Source: Blastocatellia bacterium (lineage in GTDB: Bacteria > Acidobacteriota > Blastocatellia > Pyrinomonadales > Pyrinomonadaceae). From it: a stretch of 9,966 bases of DNA. The stretch covers positions 25,071 through 35,036 of the forward strand of contig DNND01000121.1 in NCBI GenBank assembly GCA_003488005.1, read 5' to 3'. Positions within the stretch are counted from its first letter, which is position 1, and each line of letters begins with the position of its first letter. The notes below the pieces were generated by a model. That model was not told the DNA's origin and did not search any database. It was given only the letters and a program-made list of their open reading frames with translations. Made by a program: the position numbers and the translations under genes. Below, in pieces: positions 1-7,301 of this stretch.

Positions 1-17
1 ATGAGATCGCTTCGCGT
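1..17 (+). repeat. 17-base repeat copy, inverted relative to the copy near the window end
   Basis: The first 17 bases (ATGAGATCGCTTCGCGT) are the exact reverse complement of positions 9945-9961. An exact 17-base inverted match is not expected by chance in 10 kb. The core (GCGAAGCGATCTC on the other strand) resembles common dispersed intergenic repeats of many bacteria whose cores contain GCGAAGCAATCTC-like words. Most likely this is one copy of a short dispersed repeat, possibly where an assembly was broken. Confidence 0.5.
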
Positions 18-60
18 TTCCCAAGCCCGCACACTCTATTGAGAGCAGGACGCAACATAC

Positions 61-102
61 AAAGGCGGCAAGCTTTGTTGAGATCAAAGCTTTGCCGCCC
101 TT
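61..102 (-). terminator. Stem-loop terminator candidate downstream of the peroxidase gene
   Basis: Arms 61-77 and 85-102 are complementary over about 17 pairs (core GGCGGCA and AGCTTTG), with one bulged A, one mismatch and a 7-base loop at 78-84. On the minus strand the hairpin begins about 50 bases after the peroxidase stop codon and is followed by the moderately T-rich stretch TTTGTATGTT. This fits intrinsic termination, although the T tract is interrupted. The near-symmetry means it could also slow transcription entering from the other side. Confidence 0.6.
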
Positions 103-151
103 ATGACCTGGGCTATGCAATTTTGCTCGCTTCTTCCACTAGCGCCAAACT

Positions 152-1996
152 CTAGGGTTGGGTAACACCCGCGAAGGCTACCAGATCCGCAACTGTGAAA
201 TTTCCAGGCGTGGCTGAAGGAAGTATCGGTGTGAACCCGCCGGAAACATTCAGGTAAGATGACGCGTCGCGCTTCAAAATTCTGACGAACGTCTCGGCTA
301 CAATCCGGCCGCCCACCGGCCCCAACTGATTGCCGCCGCCGAGCACTGCAGCCTCCCTGAGCACGTAGTACCACAGTGGAGTCTTGTTCAGCAGCAGACT
401 GCCGCTGGAGTTCAGCACAGCGACTTCGGCCGCCGGTAATCCTGAGATCAACTGCGCGGCGGTCATCGGCGGGATGCCGAAAGAGCTTGCCATGCCTTGT
501 CCGCTCGGCAGACCGAGAGCGAGAGCACGCCGGAGGTTTCGCGTCGCCAGAATCGCCATCATTCCGGCGAATCCAGGCAGCGACTCCAAACCGTTACTCA
601 TGAAGCTATCGATTTTGCGCGCCTTGTTGTGGACCGGCACCGGCACGCCCGTGTCGAAGAAAGCGTTGAAGTCAACGACCCAAGTGGAGAACACGGGCAG
701 CAGTGGATTGCGATTGAACTGGAACACCTGACCCAGTGTGGCGTTCGGAAAGTTGAAATTCACCCAGTAGAAATCACGTATCATGCTGTGGCCGAACCGA
801 TAGGCTGCGACCGCGAATTCGACCGGCATGCGAAACGCGCTGCCGACGGGAGCAGATACGCTGGCCAGCGCGTTGTTCACCGCAGCGAGACCGCAGATCC
901 TTTGCAGATAGTCATGCACGACGGCCCATTGGTAGTGGTGAATCACAATTCGTTTGGCCTCTGCGAAGATGTCGCCCGCGAACGAGGCCGCCACCAGTAG
1001 GTCAACGACGGCGTTATGGAAACGTATCATCGCGTGTTGAAACTGCACGATGATCAGATTTTCATCGTTACGCGGATCGCCGATCACGGCGGTGTTCGTG
1101 CCCGGTATACGTGGGACATCCCAGTTCGTCTGCTGGTGCATGCCCGTATTGTTCCCGTTGTTGCTGGGCCCGCCTGCTCCTTGAGGCGAGTTCGTGCCTC
1201 TGTGGAGCTTGATTGCGGTCGTCGGCGGGCCTGAAGGAAACACGTAGAGGAAAGGGTCTAAGCCCGGCCCGCGCCCATACACGGAATCCAGATCCAGGGA
1301 CGGGCTTCTCATGTTGTTGATCGTATTGGCGTCGGTAGCGGCGTCGAGGGTAGACGAGACATCCAACGTGATATCGTGATCCACGAACTGACCGAAATAG
1401 GTGAAGCCCGCGGGTATTGAAGACACGCCCGGGTCGGCCGGATTCTGTGATGTGGGATTGGGATCGCGGCCAGGGTCTCCCATCATATTGCCGAGATTGC
1501 CGAGGAGCGTCTGGTTCGCCGGGGTGAACGGCAGCTTCGTCGCCGCTCGCGTGGCGGCGGAAGACATGTATCCGAAGTGATCCGCGCAGGGCGAACTCAA
1601 CCATGGAAATGGAAACCAGAAGAGTGGAATCTTGACACCGTGGAAACGTCGAGCCGTTGGCTTAAGTGCGGGGATAGACTCTTTGACGTCTCTTGGCAAC
1701 TTTTCAATTGGTAGTGGCGCCGGCTTGATGCGGTTCACGCTGTCAAGCATTTGTTCCATCGTCACGGTGGGTCTTAGATCGATCTCAGTCACGCGCTTCC
1801 GCAGATCTAACAGTGAAAGTGGCTTGGATCTGACGAATCCTTTGGGAACTGAGGTGTCCTTGAGAAATTCGCGCACCTGCGGGGGAATACCTGACGTTAC
1901 GGCGGGAATTACTGCCGCACCGGCTCGCTTAACAGACTTCTTCGCGCCGGTTCGCTTGGCAGACTTTTTCGTTGGGGCTCTCTTCTTGGTTGGCAT
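152..1996 (-). CDS. Animal haem peroxidase family protein with lysine-rich N-terminal tail
   Basis: A 614-residue member of the peroxidase-cyclooxygenase (animal haem peroxidase) superfamily, which uses H2O2 to oxidise halides or organic donors. Visible signatures: the distal motif FGQFVDHD at 201-208 (Gln203, Asp206, His207), a calcium-loop-like SLDLDSVYG at 233-241, the catalytic-Arg motif GDPRNDEN at 306-313 (Arg309, Glu312), an FHNAVVD helix after it, and the proximal-His motif YRFGHS at 399-404 (His403). Asp206 and Glu312 align with the two carboxylates that esterify haem in myeloperoxidase, so covalent haem is likely (inference). Residues 1-27 are rich in Lys, Arg and Ala (TKKRAPTKKSAKR), like histone H1-type tails, and no signal peptide is seen, so it is probably cytoplasmic or released by other means. 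The start is supported by GAGAGG eight bases upstream. It is transcribed alone, divergently from the molybdoenzyme. The family call is firm; the substrate is unknown. Confidence 0.95.
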   Translation of the reverse strand: MPTKKRAPTKKSAKRTGAKKSVKRAGAAVIPAVTSGIPPQVREFLKDTSVPKGFVRSKPLSLLDLRKRVTEIDLRPTVTMEQMLDSVNRIKPAPLPIEKLPRDVKESIPALKPTARRFHGVKIPLFWFPFPWLSSPCADHFGYMSSAATRAATKLPFTPANQTLLGNLGNMMGDPGRDPNPTSQNPADPGVSSIPAGFTYFGQFVDHDITLDVSSTLDAATDANTINNMRSPSLDLDSVYGRGPGLDPFLYVFPSGPPTTAIKLHRGTNSPQGAGGPSNNGNNTGMHQQTNWDVPRIPGTNTAVIGDPRNDENLIIVQFQHAMIRFHNAVVDLLVAASFAGDIFAEAKRIVIHHYQWAVVHDYLQRICGLAAVNNALASVSAPVGSAFRMPVEFAVAAYRFGHSMIRDFYWVNFNFPNATLGQVFQFNRNPLLPVFSTWVVDFNAFFDTGVPVPVHNKARKIDSFMSNGLESLPGFAGMMAILATRNLRRALALGLPSGQGMASSFGIPPMTAAQLISGLPAAEVAVLNSSGSLLLNKTPLWYYVLREAAVLGGGNQLGPVGGRIVAETFVRILKRDASSYLNVSGGFTPILPSATPGNFTVADLVAFAGVTQP

Positions 1997-2283
1997 TTTT
2001 TTAACCTCTCGAAGACGGATTTGTGAGACTTGGAATTCCTAAGGCAGTCGCAATCTATATGCCGACGAAGCGAGCTGGAAAAATGGAACTAAATGTTCTT
2101 ATTAACGCTGAGGCACTCGCTTTGAAGACTTAAAAACAAGACACCCGTAGTCTATTATCGTGGACAGTGAAGAAGCATCAGCAGGTACGCCGTCCTAACT
2201 GATTGGGCCGCTCTGCTTGATTTCTGCCACCTCGAGTAGAAAAGATGGCGCGGCTAAATCGAGGTTCTAAGCTTTACTTTCGT

Positions 2284-2300
2284 TTCCCAATGCATGGGAA
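2284..2300. repeat. Short dyad TTCCCA-N5-TGGGAA
   Basis: TTCCCA (2284-2289) and TGGGAA (2295-2300) form a perfect 6-base inverted pair around the loop ATGCA, followed by TGCGGG. The layout resembles the widespread bacterial intergenic hairpins of the form GTTCCCA...TGGGAATGC, of which this could be a decayed copy. It could instead be an operator, since it lies about 210 bases upstream of the molybdoenzyme. The sequence alone does not decide. Confidence 0.4.
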
Positions 2301-2471
2301 TGCGGGTATATAACAGACGCCGACAATGACTAAGCTCAGGATTCAGGATTGGGCCATAGGTTATGCCGAGTAGGTATGCGGCCAGAGCGACTGAGCTCGG
2401 TCCGGACGTTTATTGGCCTGATTAGGAGCCAGGAAGCAGGGATGTCAGAATCTTGTCGGTAACGATTTATG

Positions 2472-2498
2472 CTGTGTAATCTGCGTAACCTGCGAATA
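2472..2498 (+). repeat. Three degenerate 9-base tandem units upstream of the molybdoenzyme
   Basis: Units CTGTGTAAT, CTGCGTAAC and CTGCGAATA sit in tandem and end 12 bases before the ATG at 2511. Similar TCTGCGTAA-type repeats occur in intergenic DNA of several bacterial phyla (recollection, not checked). The array replaces the place where a ribosome-binding site would be expected; no Shine-Dalgarno sequence is visible before this start. The first unit overlaps the candidate -10 box TGTAAT at 2475-2480. Confidence 0.45.
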
Positions 2499-2510
2499 TA
2501 ACTTCATCTC

Positions 2511-4850
2511 ATGACAACCCTCGACAAAGCTTTAGTTCATTATCGCGCCTGCAATCTCTGCGAAGCGATCTGCGGGATCGTGATCAGCGGCAGTCGGCAG
2601 CAGCAGACGGCAGGTGCAGACAGCGGCGGCGGACGGCAGGGGCAGGAACCAAGAGGCAGGAGCAGTAGGCAGAAGGGAGAAAAACAGCACGAAACTCGAA
2701 ACTCGGAACTCGAAACTCGAAACTACCTGGACATCCGCGGTGACAAAGATGACCCGTTCAGCCGCGGGTACATCTGCCCAAAGGCCGTCGCCCTGCAAGA
2801 TCTTCATTACGATAAGGACCGGCTGAAGTATCCCGTCCGTCGCACTCCTCAGGGTTGGCAACGAATCGGTTGGGACGAAGCTTTCGATGAGGTAGCCCAG
2901 AACCTTAAGCGCATTAACGCGAAGCACGGCAGGAATTCAATCGCAACCTACCTTGGTAATCCCACGGTCCATAACTACGGCGCGCTTCTATTTGCACCAG
3001 GATTTCTCCGCAGCCTGCACACGCGAAATAGATTTTCCGCAACTTCGGTTGACCAACTCGCGCATCACTTATCCGCGTACCTCATGTTCGGTCACCAACT
3101 GCTTCTCCCGGTCCCGGATCTCGAGCGCACAAAGTTTTTTCTAATCCTTGGCGCGAATCCGGCGGTCTCGAACGGCAGCATGATGACTGCCCCGGGCATG
3201 AACCGAAGGCTGCAGGAAATTCGCCAGCGGGGAGGGAAGGTAATACTCATCGACCCGCGTTTCACGGAAACTGCACGCCTGGCCGACCGGCATATGTTCA
3301 TAAAACCCGGCACCGATGTTCTGCTGTTGCTGGCGCTGCTGCACGTTATTTTTGACGAGAAGTTAACTCGTGTTGGTCCATTGGCTGGGTTTACTAAAGG
3401 CGTAGATGTGATCGGCGATCTTGTCGGCGAATTCTCGCCCGAGAAAGTTGCATCAATCACCGGCATTAACTCTGAACAAATACGCAGCCTGGCAAGAGAA
3501 TTTGCTGCCGCCGAGTCCGCTGTTTGTTATGGAAGAATCGGCGTCAGCACTCAGGAGTTCGGCGGCGTCTGCCAATGGCTGATTAATGTATTGAATATCG
3601 TCACGGGAAATCTCGATCGCCCGGGTGGAGCGATGTTTACGCTGCCGGCGTTCGACCCAATCACAGCACCACCGTCGCTGTCGCCGCGAGGCAGTTACGC
3701 TCGCTGGCACAGCCGGGTGCGAAAGCTGCCTGAATTTGCCGGAGAACTTCCGGTAGTGACGCTTGCCGAAGAGATTTTGACAGCTGGTCCGGGACAGATT
3801 AAGGCGCTTTTTACATCGGCCGGCAACCCCGTGTTATCGACGCCGAACGGCTGCGAGTTGGACCGCGCGCTTGCCGGCCTGGAGTTCATGGTTTCGATTG
3901 ATCCTTATATAAATGAGACGACCAGGCACGCTCACATTATCTTGCCGCCGACTTCGTCACTCGAGCGAGGACACTATGACGTGGCGTTTCACGTGTTGGC
4001 AGTACGTAACACCGCCAAGTTTTCACCTGCTCTGTTTGAACCAAAGGGAGAGACGCGACATGACTGGGAGATCTTCGTCGAACTGCAAACACGTATGGAG
4101 CAGGACGGCGCGTTTGGCAATGGCCTCGGTCGCATGAAGCGTGTGCTCAGCAAACGATTCGTTGGGCCGGAAAGAATTCTTGATTTGGGGTTGCGGTTTG
4201 GACCTTACGGCGCCAAGTTGAATCCGTTTTCAAAAGGTCTGAGTTTGCGAAAGCTCAAAAGGGCGGTCCATGGAATCGACCTTGGTCCATTGCGTTCCTG
4301 CTTACCCGGGCGTCTGCGTACTCCTGACAAGTGTATTGAGTTAGCGCCGGATGTGCTGGTGCAAGATGTCGAACGCGTGAAGGCAAAACTTCTTCACTGG
4401 GACCGCGAGCGTGCCGCCCGCCAACCTACGTTAGAAAGCTCCTCGAATGACACCAATGGCCATCTGTTATTGATTGGAAGACGACAGCTTCGCAGCAACA
4501 ACTCGTGGATGCATAACAGTGAAAGATTATTGAGGGGCAAACCGCAGTGCACAATCCTCATGCACCCGACGGACGCTGCGCAACGTCAGTTCAGCGCCGG
4601 TCAAAAGGTGTCAGTGCGCTCAAGAGTTGGGGGCGTTGTAGTGCCAATCGAGATATCCGAGGAAATGATGCCCGGGGTGGTGAGTATTCCGCATGGATGG
4701 GGCCATGGCCGGCAGGGAGTTGAATTAGACGTGGCCCAACGACACCCCGGCGCCAGCATCAACGATGTGATGGATGATCAAACCATCGACGCTCTTTGTG
4801 GGACCGCAGCATTCAATGGGACCTGGGTGGTTGTTGAGGCAACGACGTGA
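2511..4850 (+). CDS. Molybdopterin- and [4Fe-4S]-dependent oxidoreductase (DMSO reductase superfamily)
   Basis: A 779-residue catalytic subunit of the molybdopterin-dinucleotide oxidoreductase family. The N-terminal cluster motif is Cys14-x2-Cys17-x3-Cys21, completed by Cys89 in RGYICPKA. The molybdopterin domain follows, with GNPTVHNYG (149-157), FSATSVDQ (175-182), GANPAVSNGS (214-223) and a dinucleotide-fold strand LIDPRFTETA (246-255). The C-terminal dinucleotide-binding domain starts near residue 651 and includes HGWGHG from 728. There is no Tat signal and no membrane or iron-sulfur partner gene nearby, so it is probably a soluble cytoplasmic enzyme of unknown substrate, like the YoaE/BisC-like stand-alone members. 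The spacing Cys21-Cys89 (67 residues between) is about 40 longer than the usual 27 or so: residues about 28-72 are low complexity and repeat-encoded. No ribosome site is visible before the ATG, but CNLCEAICG near the terminus fixes the start closely. The substrate is not predictable. Confidence 0.93.
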   Translation: MTTLDKALVHYRACNLCEAICGIVISGSRQQQTAGADSGGGRQGQEPRGRSSRQKGEKQHETRNSELETRNYLDIRGDKDDPFSRGYICPKAVALQDLHYDKDRLKYPVRRTPQGWQRIGWDEAFDEVAQNLKRINAKHGRNSIATYLGNPTVHNYGALLFAPGFLRSLHTRNRFSATSVDQLAHHLSAYLMFGHQLLLPVPDLERTKFFLILGANPAVSNGSMMTAPGMNRRLQEIRQRGGKVILIDPRFTETARLADRHMFIKPGTDVLLLLALLHVIFDEKLTRVGPLAGFTKGVDVIGDLVGEFSPEKVASITGINSEQIRSLAREFAAAESAVCYGRIGVSTQEFGGVCQWLINVLNIVTGNLDRPGGAMFTLPAFDPITAPPSLSPRGSYARWHSRVRKLPEFAGELPVVTLAEEILTAGPGQIKALFTSAGNPVLSTPNGCELDRALAGLEFMVSIDPYINETTRHAHIILPPTSSLERGHYDVAFHVLAVRNTAKFSPALFEPKGETRHDWEIFVELQTRMEQDGAFGNGLGRMKRVLSKRFVGPERILDLGLRFGPYGAKLNPFSKGLSLRKLKRAVHGIDLGPLRSCLPGRLRTPDKCIELAPDVLVQDVERVKAKLLHWDRERAARQPTLESSSNDTNGHLLLIGRRQLRSNNSWMHNSERLLRGKPQCTILMHPTDAAQRQFSAGQKVSVRSRVGGVVVPIEISEEMMPGVVSIPHGWGHGRQGVELDVAQRHPGASINDVMDDQTIDALCGTAAFNGTWVVVEATT
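2588..2675 (+). repeat. GGCAG-type degenerate repeat inside the molybdoenzyme gene
   Basis: Seven copies of GGCAG begin at 2589, 2596, 2609, 2635, 2641, 2655 and 2668, mixed with CAG and GGC triplets. They encode the Gln/Gly/Arg-rich stretch of residues about 27-55, which has no counterpart in usual family members. Such purine-rich, irregularly spaced GGCAG runs look like intergenic simple-sequence DNA, not like coding sequence shaped by protein function. The run leads straight into the heptanucleotide array at 2691. Confidence 0.75.
2691..2725 (+). repeat. Five-unit heptanucleotide tandem array (GAAACTC) within the coding frame
   Basis: The units are GAAACTC (2691), GAAACTC (2698), GGAACTC (2705), GAAACTC (2712) and GAAACTA (2719), with two substitutions in 35 bases. 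Because 7 is not a multiple of 3, the array passes through all three phases and encodes ETRNSELETRNY at residues 61-72, with a seven-residue protein period. It sits between the third and fourth cluster cysteines. Gain or loss of one unit would shift the frame and destroy the enzyme, so this is a potential slippage site. Confidence 0.85.
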
Positions 4851-4955
4851 TGTTTCGGCGTGCACGTTCGCTTCTGCTGCGAAATTGACGACGACAATCT
4901 GTCATCGACGAAAGCATCCAGCAGCGATGCCTTCATACCGTGATATCGCAAAACT

Positions 4956-5195
4956 CTATCTCAGCAATCCGATGATCCAAGAAATCAGAGCGCGAAGGAT
5001 TTCCCAGAGGACCCAGAATATTGTGAATACGATGGCCGCAACCGCGCCCACAATGATGACGTTAAGCAGGCCGGACCAACCGCCGTCGTCGCCATACGGG
5101 AAACCACGACCGATTTCGCCCTGTGCAATTCCAGTAATGGTGCCAATGGGGAAATAAATCAACGTGAGAGCTGTACGCCTTACCGAACGTTTCAT
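4956..5195 (-). CDS. Small two-helix membrane protein of unknown function
   Basis: A 79-residue protein beginning MKRSVRRTALTL. The ATG at 5195 is preferred over an upstream in-frame TTG at 5228 because AAGG lies seven bases before it and a basic N-terminus then precedes the first hydrophobic stretch. Hydrophobic segments span about residues 8-24 and 42-78, the second long enough for one helix plus an amphipathic Trp-rich tail (WVLWEILRALISWIIGLLR). The loop between carries GEIGRGFPYGDDGGW, with Gly and acidic residues. No family is recognised. The first segment could be an uncleaved signal anchor. The gene converges on the molybdoenzyme, 105 bases from its stop, with no clear terminator between them. 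Confidence 0.6.
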   Translation of the reverse strand: MKRSVRRTALTLIYFPIGTITGIAQGEIGRGFPYGDDGGWSGLLNVIIVGAVAAIVFTIFWVLWEILRALISWIIGLLR

Positions 5196-5695
5196 AGCAA
5201 TACCTTTTGTACGGTTGGGCCGAAGCAATCGGCAAAGTCAAAAAATCGTCTCTAACAAAATAAGGTACTAGATTGCGTCGGTGACGGAACTATATGCGTG
5301 TCTGCGCTTAATCGCAAGAAAAGGGCATTACGCCTGATCAGTCTTGAAAACGTGTATCGGCGTGGTCCCTGTTCGCAAACTGAAACCCGTCTGCTACGTG
5401 CCTATACGCGTTAACCCCCAGAATCCGTTTTTCTATCTTAATCAACAATCACAAGGGCTAGCCGGGCCGGTAAAGCTTTCGGCTGCTCTGACCAAAACTA
5501 ATTTTTCTCAGCATCTTCCATGTGCCGCTAAATGTCTGGACTCGTCCCGTCCAGGTCGGTGAAGCCATAAACCCGCGCCAGTTCACCCGAACTAACCGAC
5601 TGCTAATTCCAACGCAGTTTTCTAGCGTCCTCACTCCAATGCGGATTAAGATGAGCGCGCTAGCTAATCCCAAACCTGTTTCCGACATAGAATCT
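5196..5695. other. About 500 bases without a credible gene
   Basis: This stretch lies between the divergent starts of the small membrane protein and the amidohydrolase. Open frames exist on both strands (for example minus 5458-5784) but have no ribosome site, domain or membrane signal that I recognise. It presumably holds both promoters; I find no convincing -35/-10 pair, strong hairpin or tandem repeat. Confidence 0.5.
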
Positions 5696-7129
5696 ATGAA
5701 GTACACACTTTCGATGCTCTTGCTCTTCTGTTTCGCGTTCACTTCCTTTGCGCAGACGCCCGATCGGCAACAATTCATTCGCACCGAAGCGCCGCTGATC
5801 GCGCTGACTCATGTGCGTGTGATTGACGGCACCGGCGCATTGCCCCGCGACGATCAAACCATCGTCATTAGCGGCGGGAAGATTCAATCGCTTGGCCCAA
5901 GTGCGGATGCGAAGGTGCCGGCGAACGCCCAGACGCTGGATCTCACCGGCTACACAGTGTTGCCGGGACTCGTCGGCATGCACGATCACATGTTTTTTCC
6001 GATGGGTGGCTCGCCGCCAATGTACTCGAATATGGGCAGCAGTTTTCCGCGACTCTATCTGGCGCTCGGCGTTACCACCATTCGTACGACCGGCAGTGTT
6101 GCGCCCTACACCGATCTCGAAATCAAGCGGCTGATTGATTCCGGCCGCATGATTGGACCAAAGATGTTCATCACCGCGCCTTATCTCGAGGGCCGCGGTT
6201 CCTTCACGCCCGTGATGCATGAGCTTACCGGTCCTGACGATGCGCGGCGCATGGTGAACTACTGGGCCGACGCCGGCGCAACTTCTTTCAAAGCCTACAT
6301 GAACATCACGCGCGACGAGTTGCGCGCCGCGGTAGAAGAAGCACACAAACGCGGTTTGAAAGTAACTGGCCATCTTTGCTCGATCGGTTATCGCGAAGCC
6401 GCTGAGTTGGGTATCGATAACCTTGAGCATGGTTTGCTTCCTGATTCGGAATTCGTTCCCGATAAGCAACCCGATAAATGTCCCGCGACAGCGGTTAGTG
6501 CCAGTCTGCTCCAACTCGATATGAACAGCGATGGAGTCAAGGAAACCATTCGCACGTTGGTGGCGAAGAAGGTTGCGCTCACCTCCACTTTGCCGGTGTT
6601 CGAAGCGGGCGCGCCGCTGACTCAGAGTGGAATTGGCAACGCCGCTGCGGTCCTGAATCCGCGGATGCTTGGAGTGATGAACACGGACGCGCGCGTACGC
6701 TACCTGACGGCTCGATCGCGCATTCCGGCCGAATCGCCGGCCGCGGCGCTGGTGCGAAAGTCCATGGACTTTGAACGCGCGTTCGTCGCCGCCGGAGGTT
6801 TACTAATGGCCGGCCTTGATCCAACTGGAAACGGCGGCATCGTCGCTGGTTTTGGCGATCTGCGCGAGGTCGAACTGCTGGTCGAAGCCGGCTTCACCCC
6901 ATTGGAAGCGATAAAGATCGCCAGCTTCAATGGCGCGAAGTTTCTTGGCGAGGATGCGCGCATCGGTTCCATCGCGCCCGGCAAGCAGGCCGACTTGATG
7001 GTGGTGAAGGGAAATCCCGCAGCTAACATCAACGATCTCGAAAAGGTTGAAATCGTTTTCAAGGACGGTGTCGGCTATGACTCAGAAAAGCTGATTCAGT
7101 CTGTTCAGGGCCTGGTGGGAATTCGGTAG
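5696..7129 (+). CDS. Exported metal-dependent amidohydrolase (imidazolonepropionase/prolidase-like)
   Basis: A 477-residue amidohydrolase-superfamily enzyme, predicted to hydrolyse amide or peptide-type bonds with a divalent-metal centre. The ATG at 5696 is chosen because it gives a clean signal peptide (MKYTLSMLLLFCFAFTSFAQ, likely cut after SFA); upstream in-frame starts, including a GTG at 5522, would bury it. The small beta-sandwich comes first (VRVIDGTG, then TVLPGLVGMHDH). Metal ligands are visible in family order: His96 and His98 (HDH), Lys199 (candidate carboxylated lysine in SFKAYM), His226 (VTGH), His245 (NLEHG) and Asp375 (AGLDPTG). The C-terminal sandwich strand contains GSIAPGKQADLMVVKGNP. 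All six positions are intact, so the enzyme should be active, probably in the periplasm. Relatives include Xaa-Pro dipeptidases and imidazolonepropionase-like hydrolases; the exact substrate is uncertain. Stem-loops 47 bases after the stop may end its transcript. Confidence 0.93.
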   Translation: MKYTLSMLLLFCFAFTSFAQTPDRQQFIRTEAPLIALTHVRVIDGTGALPRDDQTIVISGGKIQSLGPSADAKVPANAQTLDLTGYTVLPGLVGMHDHMFFPMGGSPPMYSNMGSSFPRLYLALGVTTIRTTGSVAPYTDLEIKRLIDSGRMIGPKMFITAPYLEGRGSFTPVMHELTGPDDARRMVNYWADAGATSFKAYMNITRDELRAAVEEAHKRGLKVTGHLCSIGYREAAELGIDNLEHGLLPDSEFVPDKQPDKCPATAVSASLLQLDMNSDGVKETIRTLVAKKVALTSTLPVFEAGAPLTQSGIGNAAAVLNPRMLGVMNTDARVRYLTARSRIPAESPAAALVRKSMDFERAFVAAGGLLMAGLDPTGNGGIVAGFGDLREVELLVEAGFTPLEAIKIASFNGAKFLGEDARIGSIAPGKQADLMVVKGNPAANINDLEKVEIVFKDGVGYDSEKLIQSVQGLVGIR

Positions 7130-7175
7130 TGTTCGGCTCACCAAGTGTCCGATAAACTTTAGGAAGCTCTGCAAG

Positions 7176-7201
7176 TTCTTCGACGCGTAGCGTCGGAAGA
7201 A
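7176..7201 (+). terminator. Hairpin downstream of the amidohydrolase
   Basis: TTCTTCGACGC (7176-7186) pairs with GCGTCGGAAGAA (7190-7201) as an 11-pair stem with one bulged G and the loop GTA. It starts 47 bases after the amidohydrolase stop. Only TTT follows, so intrinsic termination is possible but not strong. The right half (from 7185) belongs to a repeat unit that recurs at 7251. Confidence 0.45.
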
Positions 7202-7209
7202 TTTAGTCC
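7185..7209 (+). repeat. Direct repeat copy 1 (GCGTAGCG-N-CGG unit)
   Basis: This 25-base stretch and 7251-7275 match at 18 of 25 positions, sharing GCGTAGCG, CGG, GAA and TAG in the same spacing. Both copies begin hairpin-forming blocks, which suggests a dispersed repeat unit and not chance similarity. No coding potential is visible here. Confidence 0.5.
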
Positions 7210-7225
7210 GGCCTTTCAAGGCCGG
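7208..7225. repeat. Perfect hairpin CCGGCCTT-TC-AAGGCCGG
   Basis: An 8-base perfect inverted repeat with a 2-base centre (or a 6-base stem with a 6-base loop). It is the second of four hairpins between the amidohydrolase and the membrane protein. Its centre (CCTTTCAAGG) resembles that of the hairpin at 8046-8060 (CCCTTTCAGGG) inside the long inverted-repeat element, suggesting a related repeat family. Confidence 0.6.
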
Positions 7226-7250
7226 GGACAGTCAACAAGTCATTTGCGTA

Positions 7251-7296
7251 GCGTAGCGACGGTTGAAACTAGCGCTAATTTCGGCTGTCGCTGCGC
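7251..7296 (+). repeat. Imperfect inverted repeat containing direct repeat copy 2
   Basis: Arm 7251-7262 (GCGTAGCGACGG) and arm 7285-7296 (CTGTCGCTGCGC) are complementary at 10 of 12 positions, with a 22-base loop that holds the small palindrome AGCGCT. The first 25 bases are the second copy of the unit at 7185. It is part of the hairpin cluster in the leader of the membrane protein. Confidence 0.5.
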
Positions 7297-7301
7297 GACG
7301 G

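Larger units (their letters stand above)
1997..2510. other. 514-base divergent intergenic region without a credible gene
   Basis: This gap separates the start codons of the divergent peroxidase and molybdoenzyme genes and must hold both promoters. The peroxidase ribosome site (GAGAGG on the minus strand) lies at 2005-2010. I see a compact dyad at 2284-2300, a 7-base inverted pair (ACCTCGA 2229-2235, TCGAGGT 2259-2265) and a degenerate 9-base tandem repeat at 2472-2498. One possible sigma70-like promoter for the molybdoenzyme is TTGTCG at 2453-2458 and TGTAAT at 2475-2480 with a 16-base spacer, but the match is modest. No open frame here has recognisable protein features. Confidence 0.6.

Noticed and set aside
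497..1000. Plus-strand open frame of 167 codons inside the peroxidase gene
   Set aside because: It lies wholly antisense to the peroxidase, whose catalytic motifs are all intact; its protein has no family features.
2588..2725. Possible CRISPR array or frameshifted intergenic repeat splitting the molybdoenzyme
   Set aside because: The units are only 5-7 bases with no spacers, and the reading frame stays open with family sequence intact on both sides.
5522..5695. N-terminal extension of the amidohydrolase from a GTG at 5522
   Set aside because: It would place 58 unrelated residues before a textbook signal peptide, and no ribosome site precedes it.
5458..5784. Minus-strand open frame overlapping the start of the amidohydrolase, including a shorter version from an internal ATG at 5688
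   Set aside because: No ribosome site, no recognisable domain, and the longer version runs antisense to the signal peptide of a convincing gene.
5660..6514. Minus-strand open frame of 284 codons inside the amidohydrolase gene
   Set aside because: It is antisense to a gene with every metal ligand present, and its Arg/His-rich composition is typical of a shadow frame in GC-rich DNA.
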